Source of the DNA: SXOA01 sp051004015
GTDB taxonomy: Bacteria; Planctomycetota; Planctomycetia; Pirellulales; Pirellulaceae
Reading direction: 5' to 3'
NCBI GenBank assembly: GCA_051004015.1
Contig: JBPCKT010000018.1
Location: 1-33,540 of the forward strand
DNA: 33,540 bases
A model generated the notes under the pieces. It made no database searches. It saw nothing but the letters and a program-made list of their open reading frames with translations, and was not told the DNA's origin. The translations under genes and the position numbers were made by a program. Shown here piece after piece: positions 15,134 to 23,346 of the stretch; the stretch's first letter is position 1; every line of letters begins with the position of its first letter.

Positions 15134-16375
15134 CTACCGCACTCGGCACTGGAAGCGGATGATGCCCCCTTCGTTGACCTTCAGCGGCTCGGTGAGCGCC
15201 CAGCGCAGGACCAGCGATTCGCCCTCATTTTCTTGCGTGTCAAACTTCGCCTCGCGGCTGGCGGACTGGCTGCCTTCGACATATTCCAGGCGGGTTGTCA
15301 GGCTGTCGATGATGGTCACGTGGCTGACCGGCTGCTCGCCGATATTGTCAAACCGCAGTGTGAATTCCACGGTCTCGCCCACCTTGGCGTCGCTCTTGCT
15401 CGCAACTTTGCAAATCCGCAGGCGCGGCTTGCCTTCGAGCTCGTACATCCGTGTTTCTTGCGAGCCGGAGGTACCGGCAGCTTCGACCGCCATCTTGCCG
15501 TCGATCACGACTTGTACTGCCTTCGTGTCGAGCCAAACCTCAGCCGCCTGGGCGCTGATGGCCAGCCGTGGCTTGTCCCCTTGCTCGTAGACGCCGCGAC
15601 GGATGATGTCAAAATCCTCAAAGGGCAGGAATTCACCACGGGCCATGTATGGGGCGTTCGTGCGGGCCAATTCGTTCCCCAGACGCCGCTCGCGGAAGAT
15701 GTTCGCCAGGTCAATCGCCTGTTCGCCCCGCACCGCCTCCGGCTGGATGGCCGTGGTCGGCACGAAGGTCTTACCGTGCAAGGTGAGCTTGTCTGCTTTC
15801 TCGATCCCCGCCATCCGCTCATGCACTTCCGTGGTAATCGGCACCGTCACGTGCCGCACGGCAGCAAACCGCGGAGCATAGATGCAGACCTTGTTGCTGT
15901 GAGTGATCTCCTTGCGGCCATCGAGCGTCTTGTAATGAGCAATCGTATCTTCCTGATCCACACCGACGACGGACTCGTCCTTCTTGATGTTCGCGTCCTC
16001 ATTCAGATCGCCGCCGTCGCAGAGATACTCATCTCGCGGCCAAGGGAGAGCGAGCCCATCCGGATACCACTGCAATTCCTCCGCATGGGAGCTGAAATGG
16101 AACGGTCTGGTGCTCGCCGGCGAGCAATGCGGGCAATGGCCGGCCATCCCGTGGTGATGTGCAACCGCTGGATCGCCCGTGAAAGCGCCTTGGGGCAGGG
16201 CAGGGGAGGTGTGCTGGGCGAGGACAATAGGATTGCCACTGGGGTTGCCTTGAACCTTCGTCACGATGGGAGCTTTCCCGCTTGTGGATGCGCGCTCAGG
16301 CATCGCTCGGCATGAGCAGAGGCCGAGCGAGCCCATCACCAGCATTGCGAGAAGTGTTCTGTACGTCGTGTTCAT
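15134..16375 (-). CDS. DUF11-domain lipoprotein/exported protein
   Basis: 413 residues; ATG 16375 with GGAG 6 nt upstream is preferred over an in-frame ATG 12 bp earlier. The signal sequence ends 'SLGLCSC' (Cys20/Cys22), consistent with a lipoprotein. A His/Pro/Cys-rich region ('AVAHHHGMAGHCPHC') is followed by a planctomycete-specific middle and a C-terminal DUF11 repeat ('SKSDAKVGETVEFTLRFDNIGEQPVSHVTIIDSL' in parts). DUF11 domains are Ig-like units of surface proteins. The HxxxGHCPHC-like cluster could bind metal or form disulphides (inference). It is the third gene of the minus-strand series 18511-15134. Confidence 0.85.
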   Translation of the reverse strand: MNTTYRTLLAMLVMGSLGLCSCRAMPERASTSGKAPIVTKVQGNPSGNPIVLAQHTSPALPQGAFTGDPAVAHHHGMAGHCPHCSPASTRPFHFSSHAEELQWYPDGLALPWPRDEYLCDGGDLNEDANIKKDESVVGVDQEDTIAHYKTLDGRKEITHSNKVCIYAPRFAAVRHVTVPITTEVHERMAGIEKADKLTLHGKTFVPTTAIQPEAVRGEQAIDLANIFRERRLGNELARTNAPYMARGEFLPFEDFDIIRRGVYEQGDKPRLAISAQAAEVWLDTKAVQVVIDGKMAVEAAGTSGSQETRMYELEGKPRLRICKVASKSDAKVGETVEFTLRFDNIGEQPVSHVTIIDSLTTRLEYVEGSQSASREAKFDTQENEGESLVLRWALTEPLKVNEGGIIRFQCRVR

Positions 16376-16389
16376 GGCTTGCTCCAACG

Positions 16390-16468
16390 TGGTCCGTTCG
16401 CTCTGCGAGCCGAACTACCTCAGTTCACATCTCCGTCAAGCAGTTCCGCTCGCGGAGCGAGCGGACCA
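16390..16468. repeat. 20-bp-arm inverted repeat (TGGTCCGYTCGCTCYGCGAG)
   Basis: Arms 16390-16409 and 16449-16468 match with two mismatches. It occupies the gap between two co-directional exported-protein genes. Confidence 0.9.
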
Positions 16469-16471
16469 CAT

Positions 16472-17263
16472 CTACCGCCGCTTGATTTGGCTCTCGGGCA
16501 GCCGCTTGAAGGTGGCCCCTCGTTGTCCTTCCACGGCCGGCGGCTGTTGGCGTTCTTCTAACCCTTCATTCCGCTTGACTTCGACGGGGGTCGTCGTGAA
16601 TTTCAGAAGCGGCGGCGAGTGGTACAGGAATTTCCCGTCCGGGGTCAGGCCGTCGGGAACTCGGGAACCCATCCGCAGGATGGCGACCGGCCGCCCCATT
16701 TGGTCGGCCACCTTGAGCGGATCCTGCCCCGCGGCGATTTCAAAATACCGCTGCTTTTTCGGTTCGTCCGTCACCGGCATGGCGGCACGCGGCTCTTCGA
16801 GGTAAATGACGCGGGTGACAAAGCGGCCTTCGAGGGCGAGCGCGAGCTCTTCGGCCGTTAACTCAATTGGAACTGGAAAGCGGGCGGCCTGGCCGGGCGG
16901 CGGATATAGGCGGTCGACCAGCTCAATCGTGGGATACACTTCTTCGCCAGCATGGTCCGGGATGTTGGCCACCCGCATCCGATAGACGTAGCCAATCTGC
17001 ATGCCGGCCAGTACGGACTCTTTGTTTCCCTGGTCAAAGCCTCCCTCGACCGCGAGCGAGACAATCGAGCCTTGCGGCGCGGTCACTTCCACCGGCTGAA
17101 AGTAACCGGCCAGCGGACCGCCCCGCATCAGTTGCCGCTGCCCAACTTCCCCAGGCGGCATGTCCGCGCGATGCAAGTAGTGGACCGGCGGCTGGGCAAG
17201 AGCTGCTGCCGCCAAAGTGGAGAGCGCGGCAGCCAGAGCGAACTGGAGGAATCGAATTCGCAT
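16472..17263 (-). CDS. Secreted protein, paralogue of the lipoprotein at 17378-18511
   Basis: 263 residues from ATG 17263, which yields a clean signal peptide (MRIRFLQFALAAALSTLAA, cleavage after ALA-Q). The central segment 'EEVYPTIELVDRLYPPPGQ', 'FPVPIELTAEELALALEGRF', 'VTRVIYLEEP' is clearly homologous to the gene upstream. Near the end, 'GRPVAILRMGSRVPDGL' parallels 'GAILAIIRLGNKDVELPG' in the paralogue. Function unknown; it is probably a surface or periplasmic protein of a planctomycete-specific family. It may be co-transcribed with its paralogue across a 114-bp gap holding a hairpin. Confidence 0.82.
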   Translation of the reverse strand: MRIRFLQFALAAALSTLAAAALAQPPVHYLHRADMPPGEVGQRQLMRGGPLAGYFQPVEVTAPQGSIVSLAVEGGFDQGNKESVLAGMQIGYVYRMRVANIPDHAGEEVYPTIELVDRLYPPPGQAARFPVPIELTAEELALALEGRFVTRVIYLEEPRAAMPVTDEPKKQRYFEIAAGQDPLKVADQMGRPVAILRMGSRVPDGLTPDGKFLYHSPPLLKFTTTPVEVKRNEGLEERQQPPAVEGQRGATFKRLPESQIKRR

Positions 17264-17326
17264 GGTTACTTGCCCTGAGCGTTTGTAGAAACCCGCTTCG
17301 GTCGGGTTCATTGTTCCGCCAACGCA

Positions 17327-17352
17327 CACGCCCACGCAAAGCCGTGGGCGTG
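17327..17352. repeat. Intercistronic hairpin (CACGCCCACG/CGTGGGCGTG)
   Basis: A perfect 10-bp stem with a 6-nt loop between the two paralogues. No T-run follows on the minus strand, so attenuation or mRNA stabilisation is more likely than termination. Confidence 0.85.
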
Positions 17353-17377
17353 CCACCCGATTGTCTCGGGACTGGTT

Positions 17378-18511
17378 TTACTGCTGCTGTCCGGGCGGGC
17401 AGTATTCGGCGCCGTATCCGCCACCACCCATCGCGCCACCTTGGACATTCGGTGTGCCAATCCGCTCGTGCCGGTCATAGTGCGGCTGGCCGAACGGAAG
17501 TACTGGGTGGATATTCTGCTCCTTGATGTGAACCCGGCTAACAGGCTTGGGATAGCTGAATCCCGGCTGCTGGCGGACCTTGATCTTGAAGTTCGAAACC
17601 GGCTGCGGGATGTGCATGTGGGTCCGATTGACCATCGTGTGCTTCCGCAAACCGGCGGGGCCACCGTAGGGAATGTGCGGCGGGCCAGGCAAGCCAATCG
17701 GCGTGCCGACCATCGGCATTCCGTAGAGCGGGGCGGTCACACCGGCGACGTAGTTCGGCGGGCAGGCGCCATAGCCGCCGCCATAACCACCTTCGCCGCC
17801 AGCGAGTAGCACGCCACCGTCCATCCCCAGTCCAGCATTGCCGTCGAGCGTGCCCGGCAACTCCACATCCTTATTGCCCAAGCGAATGATTGCCAGGATC
17901 GCTCCGCGGCGGTCAGCTTCCGTAATCGGATCCACGCCCGGATCCAGCCGCGTGCTGACGAGCGTATCGACGCCAGCCAGAGCGAGCTCCTGGAATTCGG
18001 GATCAGGCAGGTAAATGACCTTCGTCACGAAGTTGCCGGCCAGCACCTGGTCCAGGTCTTCGTCGGTGAACTGCACGGGAATCGCGTTGTGAGCCAGGAA
18101 GGCTTCGCTTCGCGGCGTGGTCGGGCCGATCTCAATCGTGGGATAGAGTTCCACGCCAGGGCTCTTCTCCAGGTTCGTAATCTTCAGCCGATACAGGGCG
18201 TTCTGCGGAAAGTTCTGCCGGCCTGGCACGATGAGAGCAGGGGAATCGAAGGCCCCTTGCTGAGTCACGTCCCAATGGACCTGCATCCCTTCGGGCTTGT
18301 TAAACAGGACCTGCACCGTGGGCATGGATACAGGAATGACCATCGGCGGCAGGGCAGGGGGGAGCACCCCCGGCCCAGGGCCGCCAACCCCTGGCCCCGG
18401 TTCCAAAAGTTGCTGTGCCGGGGGCAGATTGTGCGCTTTGGGAAACGCACACCCCAGCGCCGTGAAGGCCACGGCCGCCGTCAGAATCCAAAGCGACAAA
18501 CGGATCTTCAT
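17378..18511 (-). CDS. Planctomycete-type lipoprotein with Gly/Pro-rich tail
   Basis: 377 residues, ATG 18511 behind AGGGGGGAC. Lipobox FTALGC gives Cys21. A Pro/Gly linker precedes the shared paralogue domain: 'VELYPTIEIGPTTPRSEAFL', 'IPVQFTDEDLDQVLAGNF', 'VTKVIYLPDPEFQELALAG'. After it come a Gly/Tyr-rich run ('GGEGGYGGGYGACPP') and a His/Pro-rich tail ending 'YCPPGQQQ'. It is likely anchored in the outer membrane or cell surface; biochemical role unknown. One KOPS-like G-rich motif lies antisense inside the linker (18352-18359). Confidence 0.85.
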   Translation of the reverse strand: MKIRLSLWILTAAVAFTALGCAFPKAHNLPPAQQLLEPGPGVGGPGPGVLPPALPPMVIPVSMPTVQVLFNKPEGMQVHWDVTQQGAFDSPALIVPGRQNFPQNALYRLKITNLEKSPGVELYPTIEIGPTTPRSEAFLAHNAIPVQFTDEDLDQVLAGNFVTKVIYLPDPEFQELALAGVDTLVSTRLDPGVDPITEADRRGAILAIIRLGNKDVELPGTLDGNAGLGMDGGVLLAGGEGGYGGGYGACPPNYVAGVTAPLYGMPMVGTPIGLPGPPHIPYGGPAGLRKHTMVNRTHMHIPQPVSNFKIKVRQQPGFSYPKPVSRVHIKEQNIHPVLPFGQPHYDRHERIGTPNVQGGAMGGGGYGAEYCPPGQQQ

Positions 18512-18773
18512 GATGTCCCCCCTGACACTTGGCCGCGGCTTGGTCCGGAAACGGGCCGGAAAAGCCTGGGCTGCGCTTCATTGCTTGGTTGCTAGCGGCT
18601 CCGCAGCTGAGAAGCCGCTCGGCGTGCTATCTGGCGTGGACCCGCCGGGGGCTTTCCCCCTATTATGCCGGCCCCTCGCACGTGGCGCGCTGGCGGACCG
18701 GCTGCGGTGTCCTGTGAGTTATTGTTCGGTTCGGCATATCGGGATTCTTTGGCAAAATCGGCATGACCGGGTT

Positions 18774-19901
18774 ATGAAGTACAATTTGCCCAGTTTTTCT
18801 CACACCCGCCTGAAGCGTCCCGACGTTAGCCCGACGCGCAAGCGAGGGAGCAATGCGCATGTCCCTCGCTTGCGCGTCGGGCTAGTGTCCGCTTGCTTGG
18901 CCGTCATCACGGCAATTGCCGCCGTTGACCCCTCACCAGTTTCCGCCCAGCAGCGCCCCAAACGCTCCGGCTATGGAACCAGTCGAGTCGCGGCCAGGCC
19001 AGATAGTAAGGAAGCGGCCGCTGCGCCCGTCGGCAGGGCAGGGGAGGGGGAGCAGCTTCCCGCACCACTTACAGCAGAGGAAAGGGACGGAAACAAGCTC
19101 GTCGCGCTTGCCGCCAAGGACGTCTTCCGCCAGAAGGCCATCCATGCCAAGGTTCGCCAGCGGGTCTTCGCCTTCGGGCAGGAGGTCGTTGGGGCAGGGG
19201 AGTACTATCAGTTCGGCTCAGGACAACCCAAACTCCTCCGCTTGGACATGAAAATGCAGGTCGGCCCGCAAGCCGCCACGCTGCTGCAGGTCTGCGGTCG
19301 CCAGGACTATTGGATTCGCCGCCACGTCCCGCCGGCCATTCCCCAAATGGAGCACGTCAACCTGACCCGTCTCGCCAGCGCCCTTTCGCGCGCGGACGAC
19401 GACGGAAAATATCTCGCCACCGACCACTGGATTCTGCTCGGCGGGTTATCGCGCCTTATCGAATCGCTGCATCGCGACTTCGACTTCGCTCCCCCCCAGC
19501 CGGCCCGCATCGGCACCTTGCCGGTCCTGGTTGTGCAAGGCCGGCTGAAGCCCGCGCGGTTCCAGGCATTGCATCCCGCGGCCAAGACCGGCGGCGAAGC
19601 CACCGGGGAGCAACTTCCAACTTCCGTCAACGTCACACTGGGCCGCGCCAACCAGATGCCGCCCCACTTCCCTCACCGCATCGAGTACCTGCGTCAACTC
19701 TCCGCCAAAGAGCTAAAAACCGCTGCCCCAATGGACCCTTCCAAGGCCAACCATCCCGCCAACGAAACCATCCTGAGCACTCTCGAATTCACTGAAGTCG
19801 ACGCCCCCCTCGACCTCGATCCGCATCTCTTCGAATTTGACCCCGGCGATGAAGAGTTCGAAGACAGAACGCAAACCTGGCTGCGGAAGCTGCAAGAGTA
19901 G
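18774..19901 (+). CDS. Secreted LolA-like protein of unknown function
   Basis: 375 residues from ATG 18774, but the start is uncertain: a palindromic repeat (18827-18884) supplies residues about 18-37. The hydrophobic signal-like segment 'VSACLAVITAIAAV' comes after it. A TTG inside the right repeat arm (near 18868) would give a more normal signal peptide. After a basic, low-complexity part (about 55-95) the core reads 'ALAAKDVFRQKAIHAKVRQ', 'FAFGQEVVGAGEYYQFGSG', 'LRLDMKMQVGPQAATLLQV', 'QDYWIRRHVPP'. This resembles the LolA/LppX beta-fold that binds lipid acyl chains, as in planctomycete outer-membrane lipoprotein-sorting-like proteins. Its cargo is unknown. Confidence 0.68.
   Translation: MKYNLPSFSHTRLKRPDVSPTRKRGSNAHVPRLRVGLVSACLAVITAIAAVDPSPVSAQQRPKRSGYGTSRVAARPDSKEAAAAPVGRAGEGEQLPAPLTAEERDGNKLVALAAKDVFRQKAIHAKVRQRVFAFGQEVVGAGEYYQFGSGQPKLLRLDMKMQVGPQAATLLQVCGRQDYWIRRHVPPAIPQMEHVNLTRLASALSRADDDGKYLATDHWILLGGLSRLIESLHRDFDFAPPQPARIGTLPVLVVQGRLKPARFQALHPAAKTGGEATGEQLPTSVNVTLGRANQMPPHFPHRIEYLRQLSAKELKTAAPMDPSKANHPANETILSTLEFTEVDAPLDLDPHLFEFDPGDEEFEDRTQTWLRKLQE
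18827..18884. repeat. Perfect 23-bp inverted repeat (TAGCCCGACGCGCAAGCGAG type)
   Basis: Arms 18827-18849 and 18862-18884 are perfectly complementary around a 12-nt loop that is itself palindromic in part (GCAATGCGCATG). It overlaps the 5' end of the LolA-like gene. The core is shared with 13205-13284. Confidence 0.95.
19032..19050 (+). repeat. KOPS-like polar G-rich motif, best + strand copy
   Basis: GGCAGGGCAGGGGAGGGGG holds two GGGNAGGG octamers (19036, 19041). Other + strand octamers start at 4041, 9165, 9963, 11978, 16193, 16198, 18352, 19192, 20175, 20750, 20755 and 20879. None is found on + after 20.9 kb. Confidence 0.6.
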
Positions 19902-19907
19902 CCACAC

Positions 19908-20963
19908 TTACCAAATCAATCTCTCTCGCACCCCGACTAGCTGCGCCGCAACTCGCACCGCCTCCACCATGCTGGAAGACTCGGCCTTTCCTTGCCAGGC
20001 GAGGTCAAACGCGGTTCCGTGGGCGACGCTGGTGCGGATAATGGGGAGGCCAAGAGTAATATTGACTGCCCGGTGCATCCCCAAGAGCTTGAGGGCGATG
20101 TGTCCTTGGTCGTGATACATGGCGACGACGGCGTCAAAGTCGCCCGCTGCGGCGCGGACCATGAGTGTGTCACAGGGGAGGGGGCCTGTGAGGTTGAGCC
20201 CCTCCAACTTGCCGCCCTGAACCGCGGGAGCGATGATTTGCAGCTCTTCATTGCCGAAAAGACCTTGTTCGCCGGCGTGTGGATTTAGAGCCGCAACGCC
20301 GATGCGCGGCTGGGCAATCTTGAGTTCGTCCGGCGAGAGAAACGCTCGCGTCACCGCATCCGCGAGGCGTGCACTGGCCAGAATCCGCTCTCGCGTCAGA
20401 TGGGCAAACACATCTCGCAGTGCCATGTGGAGGGTGACGTGCGCGACTCCAAGTCCGGCTCTTCCCCGAATCGTGTCGCCCTTAGCCAGATAGAGCATCA
20501 TCGCCACTTCATTCCACGGAATTCCGCATCGCTCGGCGAGCAGCTCGGTATGACCCGGGAAGTGATGCGCAGCCGCAGCCAGCGCCGCCTTGTTGAGCGG
20601 TGCGGTGGTAATCGCATCGACGTGCCCGGCCACTGCCAGGTCCGCCGCCAGAATCAGTGCGTCGTAAGCGGCCTGTCCACCAATCGCTGAAACCTGCGCC
20701 AGGGGCGCGGACAGTTGACCGTCATCGCCAGACTTCAAGCACGGCAACAGGGCAGGGGAGGGGGCCGCCTCTTCGGCCGACATGATTTCCTGCACGTGGA
20801 TGTTCAGCCCCAGCAGCTTCACCGCTCGCCGCAGAAACTCCGGATGTCCAACCGCGAGTGGACGGCAGACCTCGTGCAGGGAAGGGGACGGCCACGCCCC
20901 CGCAACCGTCTCCGGACCCACACCGGCCGGGTCTCCAAGCGTAATCGCAACCAGCGGCTTCAT
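19908..20963 (-). CDS. pdxA: 4-hydroxythreonine-4-phosphate dehydrogenase (PdxA)
   Basis: 351 residues. ATG 20963 gives the canonical start 'MKPLVAITLGDPAGVGPE'; a short GGAGG lies directly before it. PdxA oxidises 4-phosphohydroxy-L-threonine with NAD(P) in pyridoxal-phosphate synthesis, as a cytoplasmic dimer with a metal site. Conserved blocks are intact: 'ITTAPLNKAAL', 'FPGHTELLAERCG', 'GVAALNPHAGEQGLFGNEE', 'GPLPCDTLMV', 'VAMYHDQGHIALKLL' (metal His) and 'IIRTSVAHGTAFDLA'. The stretch around residues 70-92 ('EEAAPSPALLPCLKSGDDG') is low-complexity and encoded by a KOPS-like motif, so it looks like a surface insertion. No other pdx gene is nearby. Confidence 0.95.
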   Translation of the reverse strand: MKPLVAITLGDPAGVGPETVAGAWPSPSLHEVCRPLAVGHPEFLRRAVKLLGLNIHVQEIMSAEEAAPSPALLPCLKSGDDGQLSAPLAQVSAIGGQAAYDALILAADLAVAGHVDAITTAPLNKAALAAAAHHFPGHTELLAERCGIPWNEVAMMLYLAKGDTIRGRAGLGVAHVTLHMALRDVFAHLTRERILASARLADAVTRAFLSPDELKIAQPRIGVAALNPHAGEQGLFGNEELQIIAPAVQGGKLEGLNLTGPLPCDTLMVRAAAGDFDAVVAMYHDQGHIALKLLGMHRAVNITLGLPIIRTSVAHGTAFDLAWQGKAESSSMVEAVRVAAQLVGVRERLIW

Positions 20964-20970
20964 GCCTCCA

Positions 20971-21028
20971 TAGTAGCCCGCACACTCCATGCGCGGGAAT
21001 GCCGGCACACGGAGTGTGCCGGCTACTA
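20971..21028. repeat. 18-bp-arm inverted repeat (TAGTAGCCGGCACACTCC type)
   Basis: Arms 20971-20988 and 21011-21028 match with one mismatch. It lies in the divergent gap between pdxA and the 4-TM gene, in the place where both promoters would be expected. Confidence 0.9.
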
Positions 21029-21031
21029 AGG

Positions 21032-21796
21032 GTGACGCAACCGTGTAGAATTGGATTTTGCAAACCCTCCTACCCGCGACAAACCTTGTCTCGCATCTTC
21101 TCCGTCCTGGCGACTTTGGCTCTAGTCACGCTGGCCGCAAACTTCCTCCTCGGCCTCGGCATTGGCGACTTCAACGCCGCGGCCCAGCGCTACGTCACGG
21201 CCGCTCGGGAGCATAATGGCTTGTCGATGAAGGACGTATCGCCGGAGCAGCAGCAAAAAGTCGTTCAGGAATTCTCGTCCGCTGGCGAAGCCTTTGCCGC
21301 TCCCCGCCGCAATCTCACGCTCCACTTCTACCTCGGCGTCGCGTCGTCCCTGCTCGCCATCCTGGTCTGCAGCATCAGTGTCACCTATTTCATCGGCACC
21401 AGCCGCTGGTGCAGGGAAGTGGTGGAGACTTATCGCCTTTCTCCCGAGTTCGTGCAGAGGAGCGATTCGCTGAAGCGGCGGACGTTTCCGTACGCATTGT
21501 TGGGGATTATCACCGTCATCGTCATCGTCGCGCTTGGCGGTCTCTCCGACTCTTCGATTCCCTGGCGGCGGGCCTTCGAGGACGAGAAGGACTGGTTCAA
21601 CGCCACCTTTCCTCCGGTGAGCATGGTTAACATCCACTACATCGCGTCGATGATTGGCCTGCTGGTCCTGGCCTTCGTCTTTTGGATGCAGGCCCGCCGC
21701 ATCGCCGCGAACTACGCGATCATCGATGAAATTCTGGCCCTAGTGGCGCGGATTCGCGGCGAGCGCGGTCTCACCAAGGAGGAGACCATCCCATGA
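21032..21796 (+). CDS. Four-TM membrane protein of unknown function
   Basis: About 254 residues from a GTG at 21032; the start is uncertain (a TTG at 21086 would start closer to TM1). Four hydrophobic segments are visible: 'FSVLATLALVTLAANFLLGL', 'YLGVASSLLAILVCSISVTY', 'YALLGIITVIVIVALGGL' and 'YIASMIGLLVLAFVFWMQA'. Between TM1 and TM2 lies a hydrophilic loop ('EQQQKVVQEFSSAGEAF'), and the C-terminus is basic. No enzyme motif is visible. The stop overlaps the dtd start (ATGA), so translation is coupled. The pairing with dtd may be just operon economy. Confidence 0.75.
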   Translation: MTQPCRIGFCKPSYPRQTLSRIFSVLATLALVTLAANFLLGLGIGDFNAAAQRYVTAAREHNGLSMKDVSPEQQQKVVQEFSSAGEAFAAPRRNLTLHFYLGVASSLLAILVCSISVTYFIGTSRWCREVVETYRLSPEFVQRSDSLKRRTFPYALLGIITVIVIVALGGLSDSSIPWRRAFEDEKDWFNATFPPVSMVNIHYIASMIGLLVLAFVFWMQARRIAANYAIIDEILALVARIRGERGLTKEETIP

Positions 21797-22284
21797 AAGC
21801 CGTCTTGCAGCGCGTCAGTCGGGCCAACGTGACCGTCGGCGGCGAAGTCGTTGGCCAGATTGGTCGCGGCATCCTGGTGCTGCTGGGGGTCGAACCGGAT
21901 GATTCAGACGACGACGCTCGTCAGCTTGCGGACAAGACGATCGCGCTCCGCATTTTCGACGACGCCGACGGCAAGATGAATCTCTCGCTCGAGGAAGTCG
22001 GCGGCTCACTTCTCGTCGTCAGCCAGTTCACGCTGCTCGGCGATTGCCGCAAAGGGCGCCGCCCCAGCTTCATCGGCGCGGCCCCGCCGGAGTTGGCGGA
22101 GAAGCTTTACAACACTTTCATTGGCGCTGTCGGCAGTCGGGGCATTTCTGTCGCCACCGGCCGCTTTCGGGCAATGATGGAAGTCGAGCTCGTCAACGAC
22201 GGGCCGGTGACGCTGCTGCTCGATAGTCATAGAAATCAGAAATCTCAAATCTCAAACAATATTGACTTGGGAAAGAAGGAATAG
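21793..22284 (+). CDS. dtd: D-aminoacyl-tRNA deacylase
   Basis: 163 residues. Dtd frees D-amino acids from mischarged tRNAs (also Gly-tRNA-Ala), cytoplasmic dimer. Signatures: N-terminal 'MKAVLQRVSRANVTVGGEVVG', catalytic-site 'VSQFTLLGDCRKGRRPSF' and the Gly-cisPro loop 'ELVNDGPVTLLLDS'. Usual family length is about 145-150 residues and ends near LLLDS. Here about 18 further residues (SHRNQKSQISNNIDLGKKE) come from an inverted repeat that overlaps the 3' end, so the tail is probably not functional. It is translationally coupled to the membrane-protein gene upstream. Confidence 0.96.
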   Translation: MKAVLQRVSRANVTVGGEVVGQIGRGILVLLGVEPDDSDDDARQLADKTIALRIFDDADGKMNLSLEEVGGSLLVVSQFTLLGDCRKGRRPSFIGAAPPELAEKLYNTFIGAVGSRGISVATGRFRAMMEVELVNDGPVTLLLDSHRNQKSQISNNIDLGKKE

Positions 22285-22297
22285 GAATTTGAGATTT
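22240..22297. repeat. Inverted repeat (AAATCTCAAAT) at the dtd 3' end
   Basis: AAATCTCAAAT (22240-22250) and ATTTGAGATTT (22287-22297) are perfect inverse copies. Outer TCAGAA/TTCTGA can extend the pairing after a bulge. The left arm lies inside dtd, and the element may end transcription between dtd and the convergent gene at 22317. Confidence 0.8.
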
Positions 22298-22316
22298 CCC
22301 ACTTCTGAGTCGGCTC

Positions 22317-23072
22317 CTATCTCTCCAACGTCTCTTCTTGGGGTTCTTTTGGCGACTCAATCCCGGCGAACCGCAAAGCCTCGTCGATGACATTCTGAGC
22401 GCTATAGGAGCCAAACTTCGTTTCATAGCCGTACCGCTGCATCAGCATCGGGTCGCCAATGGCCAGCACAGCGCAAACCGCCAGCTTGCCGTAGGCCGAG
22501 AAATTGGCCCAGCTATCCTTGCTCCAAAACTTCAGGGCAGTTCCCATCGACCGCTTCAAATTCAGCCGCCCGCTCCGCAGGCTCACGCTCCAGATTTCAT
22601 CGAGCACCAGATGTGACAAAAATCCCGCGACGACCGCTCCGGACTTAAACAAACGCAGAGCCAGATCCTGATGGGCAACAATCAGAAACGTCAGCAGACC
22701 GCAGGTGAGGCAAGCCGGGATGCTGTGCCACATGCCGCGATGCACGGTGTAGCGTTTGAAAATCTCCGCCACGCCGAAACGGACCACCACATAGATCAGG
22801 GCCGCCGCCAGGCAAATCATCTCTTTGGACCATTGCCACGTTTCAAAGCGGTCCAGCATCAGCATGGGAATGCAAGCGGCCGCAAACGCGGACATCTCCT
22901 GCACCGGCCGGCCGGAGTCGCTATCGAGGTCCGGCAGCATTCCCGACACGCTGCACAGCCCGCCTGCCAGCAGGCAGGTTTCCACGGGTAACTGACCATA
23001 GAAGTAGCCGGCTACTCCGTAGCCAACGCCGAGGACCGTGCTGGTGGCAATATGTGTCTTGAAATCGGCCAT
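22317..23072 (-). CDS. YdjM-like membrane-bound metal-dependent hydrolase family protein
   Basis: 251 residues. Family marks: 'THIATSTVLGVGYGVAG' at the start, 'SGMLPDLDSDSGRPVQE' with the Asp-rich metal motif, 'VHRGMWHSIPACLTCGL' with two His, and 'GFLSHLVLDEIWSV'. Four or five hydrophobic helices carry these residues, as in YdjM/LexA-regulated inner-membrane proteins. The reaction is not established. It reads toward dtd with a repeat between, and its upstream region (23073-23346) is filled by two further inverted repeats. Confidence 0.85.
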   Translation of the reverse strand: MADFKTHIATSTVLGVGYGVAGYFYGQLPVETCLLAGGLCSVSGMLPDLDSDSGRPVQEMSAFAAACIPMLMLDRFETWQWSKEMICLAAALIYVVVRFGVAEIFKRYTVHRGMWHSIPACLTCGLLTFLIVAHQDLALRLFKSGAVVAGFLSHLVLDEIWSVSLRSGRLNLKRSMGTALKFWSKDSWANFSAYGKLAVCAVLAIGDPMLMQRYGYETKFGSYSAQNVIDEALRFAGIESPKEPQEETLER

Positions 23073-23097
23073 AAGCGAGTAGCTCCACAGGAAAGCG

Positions 23098-23172
23098 GCC
23101 GGAAGCCAACGGCCTCCGGGTTTCCATTGTATGAATCGATACAGGCAAACCCGGAAGTCGTTGACTTCCGGC
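23098..23172. repeat. 26-bp-arm inverted repeat (GCCGGAAGYCAACG type)
   Basis: Arms 23098-23123 and 23147-23172 pair with three mismatches, all transitions that still allow G-U pairs in RNA. This suggests the RNA hairpin may be conserved. Confidence 0.9.
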
Positions 23173-23262
23173 TGCTGGGACGCGGACTGTATCGCCTCCC
23201 CTGCTCTTTCTCAAGAGCAAATCGCTCTTCGCGGCTGGTAGCCAGGCAGCTATACTCTGCCC

Positions 23263-23322
23263 GTTGGAGTCCCGCCTATAGGCGGTCTTCCAAGTTGCGC
23301 CGCCTGAAGGCGGTACTCCAAC
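23263..23322. repeat. 23-bp-arm inverted repeat made of smaller palindromes
   Basis: Arms 23263-23285 and 23300-23322 pair with three mismatches. Each arm also holds its own palindrome (CCGCCTATAGGCGG, CCGCCTGAAGGCGG), so cruciform and nested hairpins are both possible. A single related arm occurs at 14083-14104. It ends just before the CvpA-like gene's ribosome binding site. Confidence 0.9.
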
Positions 23323-23346
23323 GAGCCCAACGCAGGAGACGCACGG

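Noticed and set aside
14978..16315. 445-codon plus-strand frame opposite the DUF11 gene
   Set aside because: Antisense to the DUF11 lipoprotein, starts inside a repeat and has no domain features.
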